Below are positions 51,748 through 61,687 of a stretch of 64,000 bases of DNA, piece by piece. The notes beneath the pieces were generated by a model. That model did no database searches. It was given only the letters and a program-made list of their open reading frames with translations, and was not told the origin of the DNA. Location: contig CP159477.1 of NCBI GenBank assembly GCA_042140185.1, positions 3,351,115 through 3,415,114 on the forward strand. The letters run 5' to 3'. A program made the translations under genes and the position numbers. How positions within the stretch are numbered: position 1 is the first letter of the stretch; each line of letters starts with the position of its first letter. Origin of the DNA: JANSXG01 sp024743075 (lineage in GTDB: Bacteria > Planctomycetota > Phycisphaerae > Phycisphaerales > UBA1924).

Positions 51748-52503
51748 ATGAGCAAATCCGAAGAGACCGTTCCTCTCGCCGACCCCGAGCATTCGACGCT
51801 CGGCACGGTCATCGTGCTGGGCATGATGGGTCTGCTCACGCTTCTTGCTTCCGCCTTCGTGGCGTTCAGCGTCTGGTGGGCCACGGAGCAGGCCAGCCGC
51901 ATCGCCACATGGCCATCCACGACGGGGACCGTGCTGTCTTCGCGCGTGGATGCGCAGCGGTCATCGAACCCGAGCCCACGCGCGACCGGCAGCACGGTGA
52001 AACGCATCCCCCTGGTCGATCGTTCCTACACCGTGAACGGGACCGAGTACACCTTCGACCGGGTCACACCCATGGAGAACGTCTCGCTGGGTTCGCGCTG
52101 GGCCTCGGACATCGTCGCCCGGTACAGACCGCCCAACACGGTCCAGGTCTACTACAACCCCGCCGACCCCGGCGAGTCGTTCATCGAGCCGGTCTACGAC
52201 GACACCATGTTCATGATCGCCTTGGGGGCCTGCGCGATGCCCGCGTTCATCGCGCTGCTCACCACGCTCGGCGGCAAGGACAAGTATGCGCTGAAGTGGA
52301 AGATCCCGGTCATCGCCGGCCTGATCCTCGCCATTGGCGGGGGGGTCAACGCCTGGTACTACTTCAACACCGTGCCTCAGGACCAGTGGACCAAGAAAGC
52401 CGAGATCGCCGGGATGGTCGGCGCCGGAGTCGTCGTGCTGCTCCTGCTGACCGGCGCTGTATTCCGCATCAAGCACATGCGATGGCGCCGACGCTTCGCC
52501 TGA
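51748..52503 (+). CDS. DUF3592-like membrane protein
   Basis: A 251-residue protein with four helices: residues 20-45 (LGTVIVLGMMGLLTLLASAF) and three in the C-terminal part (MFMIALGACAMPAFIALLTT; IPVIAGLILAIGGGVNAWYY; IAGMVGAGVVVLLLLTGAVF). The soluble loop after helix 1 has WPSTTGTVLSS, then YTVNGTEYTFDRVTP and VQVYYNPADPGESFIEP, the typical DUF3592 pattern (xWPxxxGxV ... VxYxPxxPxxSxL). Function unknown. Confidence 0.75.
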   Translation: MSKSEETVPLADPEHSTLGTVIVLGMMGLLTLLASAFVAFSVWWATEQASRIATWPSTTGTVLSSRVDAQRSSNPSPRATGSTVKRIPLVDRSYTVNGTEYTFDRVTPMENVSLGSRWASDIVARYRPPNTVQVYYNPADPGESFIEPVYDDTMFMIALGACAMPAFIALLTTLGGKDKYALKWKIPVIAGLILAIGGGVNAWYYFNTVPQDQWTKKAEIAGMVGAGVVVLLLLTGAVFRIKHMRWRRRFA

Positions 52504-52512
52504 GCTCCACCT

Positions 52513-53341
52513 TCACTCGTCGCTGTCGTCCTCGTGATCCGCTTGCTCGGACTCGCCGAAGATGCCCGACCCAATCCGCACCATGTTCGCGCCGCACTCG
52601 ATGGCCATCTCGTAGTCGCCCGACATGCCCATGGACAGGATGTTGAACCGCCCCTCGCAGAGGTTCAGTTTCACCATCTCGTCGAAGAGCTCCTTGGTCC
52701 GCTCGAAGGTCGCGCGGGTCTCGCCGGGGTCCATCGAGGTCGGGCCCATCGCCATCAGCCCGCGCACCTTCAGGTGTACCAGCGAGTCGATCTGCTCGGC
52801 CAGGTGCTCCGCCGCGGCGACCGCGCAGCCGTACTTCTGCTTCTCGCCCGTGCAGTTCACCTGCACGAGCAGTTCCACTTCCTTGTCGAGCTTGAAGGCC
52901 ACCGAGTGGATCTCGTCGACCAGTCGCAGCGAGTCCACCGAGTGGATCAGCCGCGCCGTCTCGACGCACTTGCGCCTTGTTCCGCTGCAGGTGCCCGATC
53001 ATGTGCCAGCGTGCCCGGGGCAGCTTCGAGCCGCTGTGCCCCTCGCCCTCGGCGGAGGCGAACAGTTCCATCTCCTGCTCTTCGCCGATGTTCGGCAGGG
53101 CGTCCTCGCGCGACTGCATCTCCTCGAGCATGGCCGCCCGCTGGACGAGCTGCTGCACGCGCGACTCGCCGAAGTCGCGGTGCCCCAGCCGGTAGAGCTC
53201 GCGGATCTGGTCCATCTCCGCGTACTTCGACACCGCCACCACGAGGATCTCGCCCGGTCGTCGCCCGCTCCGCTGCGCGGCGGCGCCGACCTTGTCCTTC
53301 ACCTCGCGATACCTGCTCTCCAGAGACATCAGGGCCGTCAT
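52513..53341 (-). CDS. yggS: pyridoxal-phosphate homeostasis protein YggS, frameshifted
   Basis: About 275 residues of an alanine-racemase-like fold protein that binds PLP and controls its cellular balance. Frame one gives ILVVAVSKYAEMDQIRELY (PLP Lys in SKYA), HRDFGESRVQQL and WHMIGHLQRNKA. Frame two continues KCVETARLIHSVDSLRLVDE, VELLVQVNCTGEKQKYG and LSMGMSGDYEMAIECGANMV, then RIGSGIFG. The frames join perfectly if the base at 52972 is removed (AAG GCG C AAG TGC becomes AAG GCG AAG TGC), which points to a one-base insertion error. GAGGAG precedes the ATG. An insert around EEQEMELFASAEGEGHSGSK is lineage-specific. Confidence 0.9.
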
Positions 53342-53520
53342 CCGTGCTCCTCACGCTTCGCGTCATCCGTCAGCGCGGCTCCGCCACGCCCGGCCGGAAA
53401 AACCGGCTCCGTAAAGGATAGCCGCTGCGACTGGCGACGAGTACCCGCCGTCGACGTCGCCGGTCCGGCCTATCATGGGCTCCGACCCCGAATTCCACTC
53501 CATCTGCAGGAATCCTGACT

Positions 53521-54006
53521 ATGCCCGAGACCCTCACCGAACGCACCTCGCCCATTCAGCCCGGCGAAACCGCCCCCGACTTCACTCTCAAGGCCCAGAA
53601 CAAGGAAGACTGGTCACTCTCAGAGGCCGTCAAGAAGGGCGATGTCGCGATCTGCTTCTACCCGATGGACTTCAGCCCGGTCTGCTCGACCGAGATGAAG
53701 TGCATCACCGACGACTTCGAGAAGTTCGAGCAGGCCGGTGCCCAGGTCGTCGGCGTATCCTGCGATTCGTTCTTCGTCCACGAGGCCTGGGCGAACCAAC
53801 TCGGTCTCAAGCAGACCCTGCTCGCCGACATGCACCGCCAGGTCTGCAAGGCCTACGGCTTCTACTGGCCCGATCTGAACATCTCCTCTCGCGGCACGGT
53901 CGTCATCGGCCAGTCCGACGACGGCATCGGCAAGGTCAAAGCCGTCCGGACCCGCGACATCCCGCAGGCGACCACCACCGAAGAACTCCTCGAAGCCCTC
54001 GGCTGA
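53521..54006 (+). CDS. peroxiredoxin (AhpC/TSA superfamily)
   Basis: A 161-residue thiol peroxidase. The motif PMDFSPVC fits P-x3-(T/S)-x2-C with peroxidatic Cys55, and PGETAPDFTLKAQNKEDWSL is the usual N-terminus. Additional cysteines at CITDD, VSCDSF and QVCKAYG could serve as resolving Cys, though none is at a standard 2-Cys position. It would reduce hydrogen or organic peroxides. CAGGAAT precedes the ATG at 7 nt. It converges with the next lipoprotein gene without any gap. Confidence 0.9.
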   Translation: MPETLTERTSPIQPGETAPDFTLKAQNKEDWSLSEAVKKGDVAICFYPMDFSPVCSTEMKCITDDFEKFEQAGAQVVGVSCDSFFVHEAWANQLGLKQTLLADMHRQVCKAYGFYWPDLNISSRGTVVIGQSDDGIGKVKAVRTRDIPQATTTEELLEALG

Positions 54007-54288
54007 TCAGGAATCCGGCGAGTCCGGCTCGGCGAACGGATCGCTTTCGGGCGATGGCTCGTCGAGCGGGTCTTCGTCGTCGTCTTTGTCGCGTTCGATC
54101 TCGATGCGATACAGGCGGAGCCCGTCTTCTTCCTGGTAGGGCTGCACAACCGGGTTGCCGAACGAGTCCTCGGTGCGTGCGTTGCCGACGCCGAAGGTGA
54201 CCTCATCCACATTGCAGGCGGTGAGCATCGCGGCGCCTGTCAGCAGGGCGGTAAAGGCGAGCGGGTTGCGGCGTCGGGCTTGGGTCAC
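54007..54288 (-). CDS. small lipoprotein with acidic tail
   Basis: A 93-residue predicted lipoprotein with lipobox MLTAC (Cys25) and a C-terminal half dominated by Asp, Glu, Pro and Ser (DEDPLDEPSPESDPFAEPDS). The start is GTG, 6 nt after a TACGAT hexamer. No family is recognised. The acidic tail may bind cations or interact with the peptidoglycan-outer-membrane space. Confidence 0.68.
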   Translation of the reverse strand: MTQARRRNPLAFTALLTGAAMLTACNVDEVTFGVGNARTEDSFGNPVVQPYQEEDGLRLYRIEIERDKDDDEDPLDEPSPESDPFAEPDSPDS

Positions 54289-54294
54289 GCTGCT

Positions 54295-54300
54295 ATCGTA
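54295..54300 (-). promoter_or_regulatory. -10-like hexamer, leaderless arrangement (small lipoprotein)
   Basis: TACGAT lies exactly 6 nt before the GTG start on the minus strand. It shows that the spacing rule here also holds for a GTG start. Confidence 0.45.
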
Positions 54301-54335
54301 CGCTCCCCGACACCTCCCGCCCGCGAGCGACCACG

Positions 54336-55985
<1,650 letters not shown>

Positions 55986-55996
55986 AGGGGAGTCCA

Positions 55997-56824
55997 GTGA
56001 ACGTCGACCTCACCGGCAAACCCATCCTCATCGCCGGCGCGTCCAGCGGCATCGGTGCCGCCACCGCCATCGCGTGCGCCAAGGCGGGCATGCCCGTCCT
56101 GCTGACCGCGCGACGCGAAGACAAACTCAAGGCGGTCGCCGAGCGCGTCCGTGAATCCGGCGCCGCCGCCGAGTACACCAGCGCCGACGTAACCAGCCCC
56201 GACGACTGCGAGCGCGCCGTCACCACCTGCGTCGAGCGCTTCGGCTCGATCTACAGCGTCTTCGCCAACGCCGGTTACGGCTTCGAGGCGACCGTCGCCG
56301 ACTGCCTCGCCGACGACCCGTCCTCGCCCGACACCGACCGCATCCGCGCCATCTTCGAAACCAACTTCTTCGGCACGCTCAACGCCATCCGCCCTGCGAT
56401 CCCGCGCATGGTCGAAGCGGGTGCGGGCCACGTGCTCATCTGCTCGAGTTCCATCGGCAAGTTCGCCGTGCCGCGCTACGGCCCGTACTGCGCGAGCAAG
56501 GCGGCGCAATGGCACATCGGTCGCGCGATGAACGCCGAACTGCGCTCAAAGGGCGTGTTCACCTCAACCGTCCACCCCATCGGCACGAAGACCGAGTTCT
56601 TCGACGAAGCCGCGAAGCGCAGCAACGGCAAGAACCTCGCCGAGAACACGCCGTCGTTCCTCATGCAGCCGCCCGAGAGAGTCGCCAGGGCGATCGTGAA
56701 ATGCCTGCGAAAGCCACGCGCCGAGGTATGGACGAACCTGCCCGTCAAAATCCTCGCCGGGCTGTTCACCGCCGCGCCGAACGCGACGGACTGGATGCTC
56801 CGCGGCGCGGCGAAGGAGCGCTGA
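55997..56824 (+). CDS. short-chain dehydrogenase/reductase
   Basis: A 275-residue SDR with the loop ASSGIGAAT, the FANAGYG variant of NNAG, active-site Ser in CSSSIGKF and YCASK. Arg in TARREDKL suggests NADP(H). The start is GTG behind AAGGGGAG. The C-terminus (VKILAGLFTAAPNATDWMLR) is longer and more hydrophobic than average. The coupling to gpmI is probably transcriptional only. Confidence 0.9.
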   Translation: MNVDLTGKPILIAGASSGIGAATAIACAKAGMPVLLTARREDKLKAVAERVRESGAAAEYTSADVTSPDDCERAVTTCVERFGSIYSVFANAGYGFEATVADCLADDPSSPDTDRIRAIFETNFFGTLNAIRPAIPRMVEAGAGHVLICSSSIGKFAVPRYGPYCASKAAQWHIGRAMNAELRSKGVFTSTVHPIGTKTEFFDEAAKRSNGKNLAENTPSFLMQPPERVARAIVKCLRKPRAEVWTNLPVKILAGLFTAAPNATDWMLRGAAKER

Positions 56825-59646
56825 TCACCCCACCGGCGCGTACCCCAGTTTCACCTTGTCGGGCGCGTACCCCGACTCATCGAAGATGAGCAGCTCGTTC
56901 GCGGGCTGCTCTTTCTCGTTCAGCCAGCACTCGGGAAGCCACAGCTCCTTCTGAGGCGGGACCGGCTTGCCGTCGGCGGTCTGCACGAAGTAGCGACCGA
57001 CGTTGCTGCCGTTGAGCATCACCTGCCCCTTGCTCAGCCCCGTCAGGTCGAGCACCAGGGGCCGGTCCTGCTTCGGTGTGGTGAAGCGGCAGCGCCACCA
57101 CACAGGGCGACCGCGCTGCTTCTTCGCCGACGTGCCGTTCATCGACGACTTGCTGACCTCCTCGAACCGCTCATCGCCGGGCACCTCCCACGGCGCGAAG
57201 GAGAAGCTGGCCTTCTCCGTCACGTTCGTCGCCAGTTCATACCACGACGCCCGCTTCTTCACCTCGCTCAACGATTTTTCGATCTCCTCGCTCGGCTCCA
57301 GCAGCGCGATCTGCACCGTGTTCTTGCCCTGACGCAGCATCTCACTGTCCAGCACGGCCCGAATCGGCACGCCCGGTTCGATCAGCATGACCGGCTCGTC
57401 GTTGAGGATCAGCGCGCCCTGCCAGCTCACTTCCTCGAGCACGAACGCCAGTGGCGACTTGCGCCGATGCATGAACGACCAGCTCAGGCGCGTCGCGCTC
57501 GTCTTGTCGCCCCGGTAGGTGTTCAGCACCGGCTTGAAGTGGTCCAGCAGGTCCAGCGGCTCGCCGGTCTCGGTGCTCGCGCTCCCCGCCTTGAACGCCT
57601 TGTAGGCGTAGATGTGCCCGAACAGTCCCTTCGGGCGGCGCAGGTCTGACCGGTCCGATGCCCGCCCGAGGTTGTCCGCCAGCACCCCAATCGTCTGCTC
57701 GCCCTTCCTGAGCGGCAGCGGCAGCAGCCGCTCCGTGGCGCCCGGCCCGTCGCCGACGACGACCGCAGGGTCCTCATCCAAATACAGGTGCAGCCGGTCG
57801 GCCGATTCCAGCATCGCGCAGTTCGTCTTCTTGGTCGCGCTGTTCTTCAGTTCGATCTTCAGCCAGCCGTAGCCCGCCGGCACGCCCAGCGCATCCATGT
57901 TGGTCGGCCCGTCGATCAGCACGAACTGGTCAGCCTTGCCGCTGGTGTGGGGTTCTTCGCCCGCGCGTTCCCACGCGCCGAGCGTGATCTTCGATCCGTT
58001 CTCCGTCGCGGGCTGCGCGCTCACGGTCGTCAGCTCGCCGGTCCGCCCGATGCTCATGACCGTCTTGTGGCCTTTCGCGTACACCGGCTCGCCGCCGTCG
58101 AGCACCATCGAAGCACCGACCAGCAGCCGCGGCTCGCCCGTCGAGTGATCGAGCATGGCGACATCCGCCTGCTGCTCGCTGAGCACGACGACCTTCACGC
58201 CCTCGATCGTCTCGACCGATGGTGTCTTGCCCTTGGGCACTTCCACCTCTGCGACCGTCCCATTGATCGACAGCAGCCCTGTCGAACCGGCGGTGCCGAA
58301 GCACACAAACACCTCGCCGAAGCGCGCGAACGCCCGAAGCGAACAGAAATCCAGCGTCGCGCGCCGAACAGGTGCGTCTTGAGCAGCACCCACGCCACCG
58401 CCGACTTGCCGAGTTCGACTTCCAGGTCCGTCCCGTCCGGGAGCGTTAGCCGAACCGGCTTGTGCTTGCCCTTGGCCGTGTCGTCGGCGAACACGAACGC
58501 CACCGAGCCCTGCGAGCCGCGACAGAAGTCCACGGCGTACCCCGGAGTCTCCGCCTTGCCGGCCGCCCGCTCGCCGGTCTCCTCGTCGATCACCGCCGGC
58601 GCAACCGACGACGGCGACACCATCCCCGGCTGGAAGTCCGGCTCGGTACCTGCCAATACAGAAGCGAACGATGAAGCGAACGTGCAGAGCCGGCGCACGG
58701 TCGCCATGTTCGGATGCTGACGCCCGGCTTCGTCGATGAGATCGCACCCGGCGGTCGAGGTTGTCACCCCCTCCGACGCGCTGAAGCCCAATCGAGCCCC
58801 GCGATGGAAGTTCGAGATGTTGAACTGTCCGCCCGACGCGAGCACCTCGGCGAGCGTCCGCTCGACCATCGCCGCTGTCTTGTGCGCCGGCGTGTCGATG
58901 CCCCAGCGCGTCTCCGTCCCGGCCCGCAGATCACCGATGATCCGCGGCTGGTCGCGCTTCGCCGCACGCAGCTGACGCGTGATCCCGTGGAGGTTCGCGT
59001 ACCCGGACCATGTCTCCACCTCGCCTTCGCCGGCGACCATCAGGTTGTTCGTGTTGAAGATCGGCGTCTTGATCGAGCCCTCCCGCAGGTACCGCGTGAG
59101 CGTGGTGAGGTAGGTCGTTGCGAGATCCGGGTCGGCGCACGAGAACTCGTGCTCCGCCTGCACCGCGATGATCGGCCCGCCCGACGGCGCGCCCTCCTTC
59201 CGCTCAGTGACCTGCAGCTTCGCGATCTGTTGGCACAGCGCTCGGATCCAGGTCGAGAGTGCGCTCAGAAACTCCGGGCCGTCCGATCGCAGCGACTCCG
59301 CCGGGTCCATCGATCCGAGCAGCGTCGAAGGCATGCCGCCGAGGTCCAGCCCGCGCTCCACAACCGGTCCGACCCGCACAATCACGTGCAGCCCCGCATC
59401 GCCGGCCTCGCGCACGAACGCCGCGATGTCCCGGTCGCCCTCAAAGTCCAGCGACTTCGATGTCACCTGATGATGCGCCCAGACCGCGGGCACCACGATC
59501 GTGTTCAGCCCGGAGTTCCGGACAGCCCGCAGCCGGCTCTTCCACAAAGGCCGCGGCACGCCGGCGTACCCGACGGTGCCGGAGATGATCCAGTGACGCT
59601 TGGAATCGATGAGCAGGGACTGGCCGTCGTTCGAGATCGTCGCCAT
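56825..59646 (-). CDS. GH35-like (beta-galactosidase family) protein, frameshifted
   Basis: About 940 residues over two frames. The first frame is a GH35-type TIM barrel: HWIISGTVGYAGVPRPLWKS, GLNTIVVPAVWAHHQ, GLHVIVRVGPVVERGLDLGG and GGPIIAVQAEHEFS. In the last block the usual NE pair reads HE, which retains the acid/base Glu. The second frame holds beta-sandwich domains, including PVWWRCRFTTPKQDRPLVLD and GQVMLNGSNVGRYFVQ (the jelly-roll typical of GH35 C-termini). The frames exchange near 58355-58370 between KTHLFGA and ATLDFCSL. No signal peptide is seen with the chosen start, which is unusual for this family and may mean a cytoplasmic enzyme or a wrong start. A consensus-like promoter lies upstream. 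Confidence 0.78.
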
Positions 59647-59726
59647 TCGTCGGGTGTGCTTTCGGTCGGGATCGCCCCGGCCGATGCAAACAAAAGCCAA
59701 ACAAATGGCCCGTCGCGCCGGGCGAG

Positions 59727-59755
59727 ACCCTAGGCGCGAATGGGCAAAATGTCAA
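59727..59755 (-). promoter_or_regulatory. consensus-like sigma-70 promoter for the GH35-like gene
   Basis: On the minus strand a perfect TTGACA is followed after exactly 17 bases by TAGGGT. It lies about 80 nt before the start codon. This is the best -35/-10 pair in the window and contrasts with the leaderless-type promoters elsewhere. Confidence 0.5.
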
Positions 59756-59813
59756 AGAACAGCGTCGATATGCTTCGAAATGACGCGATCTGTCGCGAAA
59801 TAGTCCGAAACGG

Positions 59814-61100
59814 TCAGGCGGCTTGCGTCTCGGTACCGAGCAGCGTGAATTCCGCATCGTGGCATGGGTAAAAGTTCGCTCTCGACACATCGACCCCGTC
59901 CACCTCGACGATCGAAAGGTCCCGTCGCTCGCTCAACACGAACCTTTTGCAGGGCGCAGAGCGCCACCCCCGCCCGCCCAGGTCTTCGAGAGGGGCAATC
60001 CGCTGCACCGTAGGGCGACACGGGTCAGCGGGGTCCCAGTCCACCACGGCCCCGCTTTCGCCGTTGCTCAGTTTCACCACCGTCCCCGGCGCGTACGCCG
60101 GAACCACCGAGAGCAGCGCCTTGAACACGACCGGGTCGACCCAGTCACGGTAGGGCTCCTCGCGCATCATGCTGAGCGCTTTGACAGTCGGCACCGGGCC
60201 GGCGCTCGGATCGGAGTAGCGCAGCCGGTCGAACAGGTCCGCCACCGTCAGGATCCGCGCGAAGATGTGGATCTCCTCGCCGGCCAGACCGCGCACCTCA
60301 TCGCCGCTCTTCCTGCGCGTCGGGAAGCCCGACCCATCAAAGTGCTGGTGGTGATGCAGGATCGCCGCCGCGGCCGGAGCGTCGAGCCCGCCATGGATCT
60401 GCTCGTACCCGAGAATCACGTGGCGTCGGAACTCCGCGTCGCTTTCGTCGTTGGTTCGGTAGAAGCGCTGCAGGGCTTCCTCGTCAATCTGCAACAAACC
60501 GATGTCGTGCAGCATCGCTCCGACGCCCAGCGCGACCACATCTTTCGCCCGGTGCGGCGCCAGACGTCTTCTCTGGGCGATGAGGTACGCATCAAGCTTC
60601 AACCCCATCAGCAGGCTCAGGAATGTGACATCCGCCGAGTGACGCAGCAGCGGCCCGTCGCCCTCGCTCATCGCTTGGATGTACAGCGCCGCGTCCGGCT
60701 CGTTGATCAGCGACTGAACGAAGTCGCGGACGGTGTTCCGGTAGGTGAGGTAGTCCAGTTTCGCGTTCGCGTTCGAGCCAAGTCGGTCGAAGATCTCCGT
60801 CAGCATCTTCTGCGTCGCGCCACGCTGCTGCGTGATCTTCGGGCTGATGAACTTCTCGATGAATCGAAGGTCCGGGTACTCGATCCAGATCTCCGGCAGA
60901 GCCATGCTGCGCAGGCGATCGATCGCCCGGTCATCCAGCGTGAAGCCCTGCGCAGGAGCATTGTGTCCGGCCGATCCGGGTGCAGGACCGGAGCCGCCAG
61001 TCGCATGCTCGGTCGGGCCTGGATCAATGAGACTCGCAGCATGAACTGCCTCCGGCTGGTGCTGAGAGCGCGCGGCCGACACCGGCCCGCACCCGCTCAT
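59814..61100 (-). CDS. HD-GYP-type phosphohydrolase
   Basis: A 428-residue protein. The chosen ATG gives MSGCGPVSAARSQ, with AAGGA about 12 nt upstream. A helical domain (residues 50-180) is followed by the HD domain: LRHSADVTFLSLLMG, MLHDIGLLQIDEEAL and ILHHHQHFDGSGFPTRRKSG, then FARILTVADLFDRL. The HHExxDGSGYP signature reads HHHQHFDGSGFP, so GYP is GFP and the Glu is altered. Cyclic-di-GMP hydrolysis is likely but not certain. A C-terminal segment of 100 residues contains a small PilZ-like barrel-like stretch (GTVVKLSNGESGAVVDWDPA). No receiver domain is present. Confidence 0.82.
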   Translation of the reverse strand: MSGCGPVSAARSQHQPEAVHAASLIDPGPTEHATGGSGPAPGSAGHNAPAQGFTLDDRAIDRLRSMALPEIWIEYPDLRFIEKFISPKITQQRGATQKMLTEIFDRLGSNANAKLDYLTYRNTVRDFVQSLINEPDAALYIQAMSEGDGPLLRHSADVTFLSLLMGLKLDAYLIAQRRRLAPHRAKDVVALGVGAMLHDIGLLQIDEEALQRFYRTNDESDAEFRRHVILGYEQIHGGLDAPAAAAILHHHQHFDGSGFPTRRKSGDEVRGLAGEEIHIFARILTVADLFDRLRYSDPSAGPVPTVKALSMMREEPYRDWVDPVVFKALLSVVPAYAPGTVVKLSNGESGAVVDWDPADPCRPTVQRIAPLEDLGGRGWRSAPCKRFVLSERRDLSIVEVDGVDVSRANFYPCHDAEFTLLGTETQAA

Positions 61101-61173
61101 CGTCCAGTCGTCCTTACCGCTTTCGTGCGAGGGGTACCCACCCGGTATTTCCGTCGGGTCCAGCCGGCGCGTC

Positions 61174-61586
61174 TCACTCCACCCGCTCGATCCGCAGCGT
61201 GATCGCATCTTCACCCCGCGCGACCAGTGACGCATCCTTGGGCCGATAAACCCACACGCCGGTCGGCGCGCTGCGCGGGTCGGACGCCCTCAGCACCGGC
61301 CCCTCGACCTCGATGAGGTGCTCCCGCATCCCGACAACCGGCAGTTCCACCACGCCGTCGGCATCGGAGATGGCCCCACCCACCGACCGGACTTTGGCGA
61401 CCTCTTCGAAGGTCCCCGATCGCAGCGGGAGCGGCATTCCCGCATCGAGCAGGATGATCCGCGCGTGCGCTCCGCCACCGGACGCCCGGCATCGTTGGTT
61501 ACCCGAAACGCCGTCGGCGTGGTCGAGGTGCAAGCCCCGAGGAAGGCGAAGCAGACACCCAGCAGGATCGTGAAGACCTTTCCCAT
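61174..61586 (-). CDS. lipoprotein, frameshifted
   Basis: About 137 residues across two frames. Frame one gives MGKVFTILLGVCFAFLGAC with the lipobox LGAC, then TPTAFRVTNDAGRPVA. Frame two continues HARIILLDAGMPLPLRSGTF and GAISDADGVVELPVVGMREH to the stop. The frames exchange near 61455-61475. The mature part looks like one beta-sandwich domain (carboxypeptidase-regulatory-like: VTNDAGRPVA ... DADGVVELP). It follows the EF-G-like gene on the same strand, behind a terminator. Confidence 0.65.
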
Positions 61587-61630
61587 GCGAGCACTACGGT
61601 AACCGAACCGACCTTCGCACAGCGAGCACG

Positions 61631-61653
61631 AAAAACCCCGGCCGGGCCGGGGT
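61631..61653 (-). terminator. intrinsic terminator of the EF-G-like gene
   Basis: Read on the minus strand, CCCCGGCC-CG-GGCCGGGG forms an 8-bp GC stem followed by TTTTT. It lies about 35 nt after the stop codon of the EF-G-like gene and before the lipoprotein gene. Confidence 0.85.
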
Positions 61654-61687
61654 CTGGGCTCGATGCGGCAACGACCTCGCTCGAACA

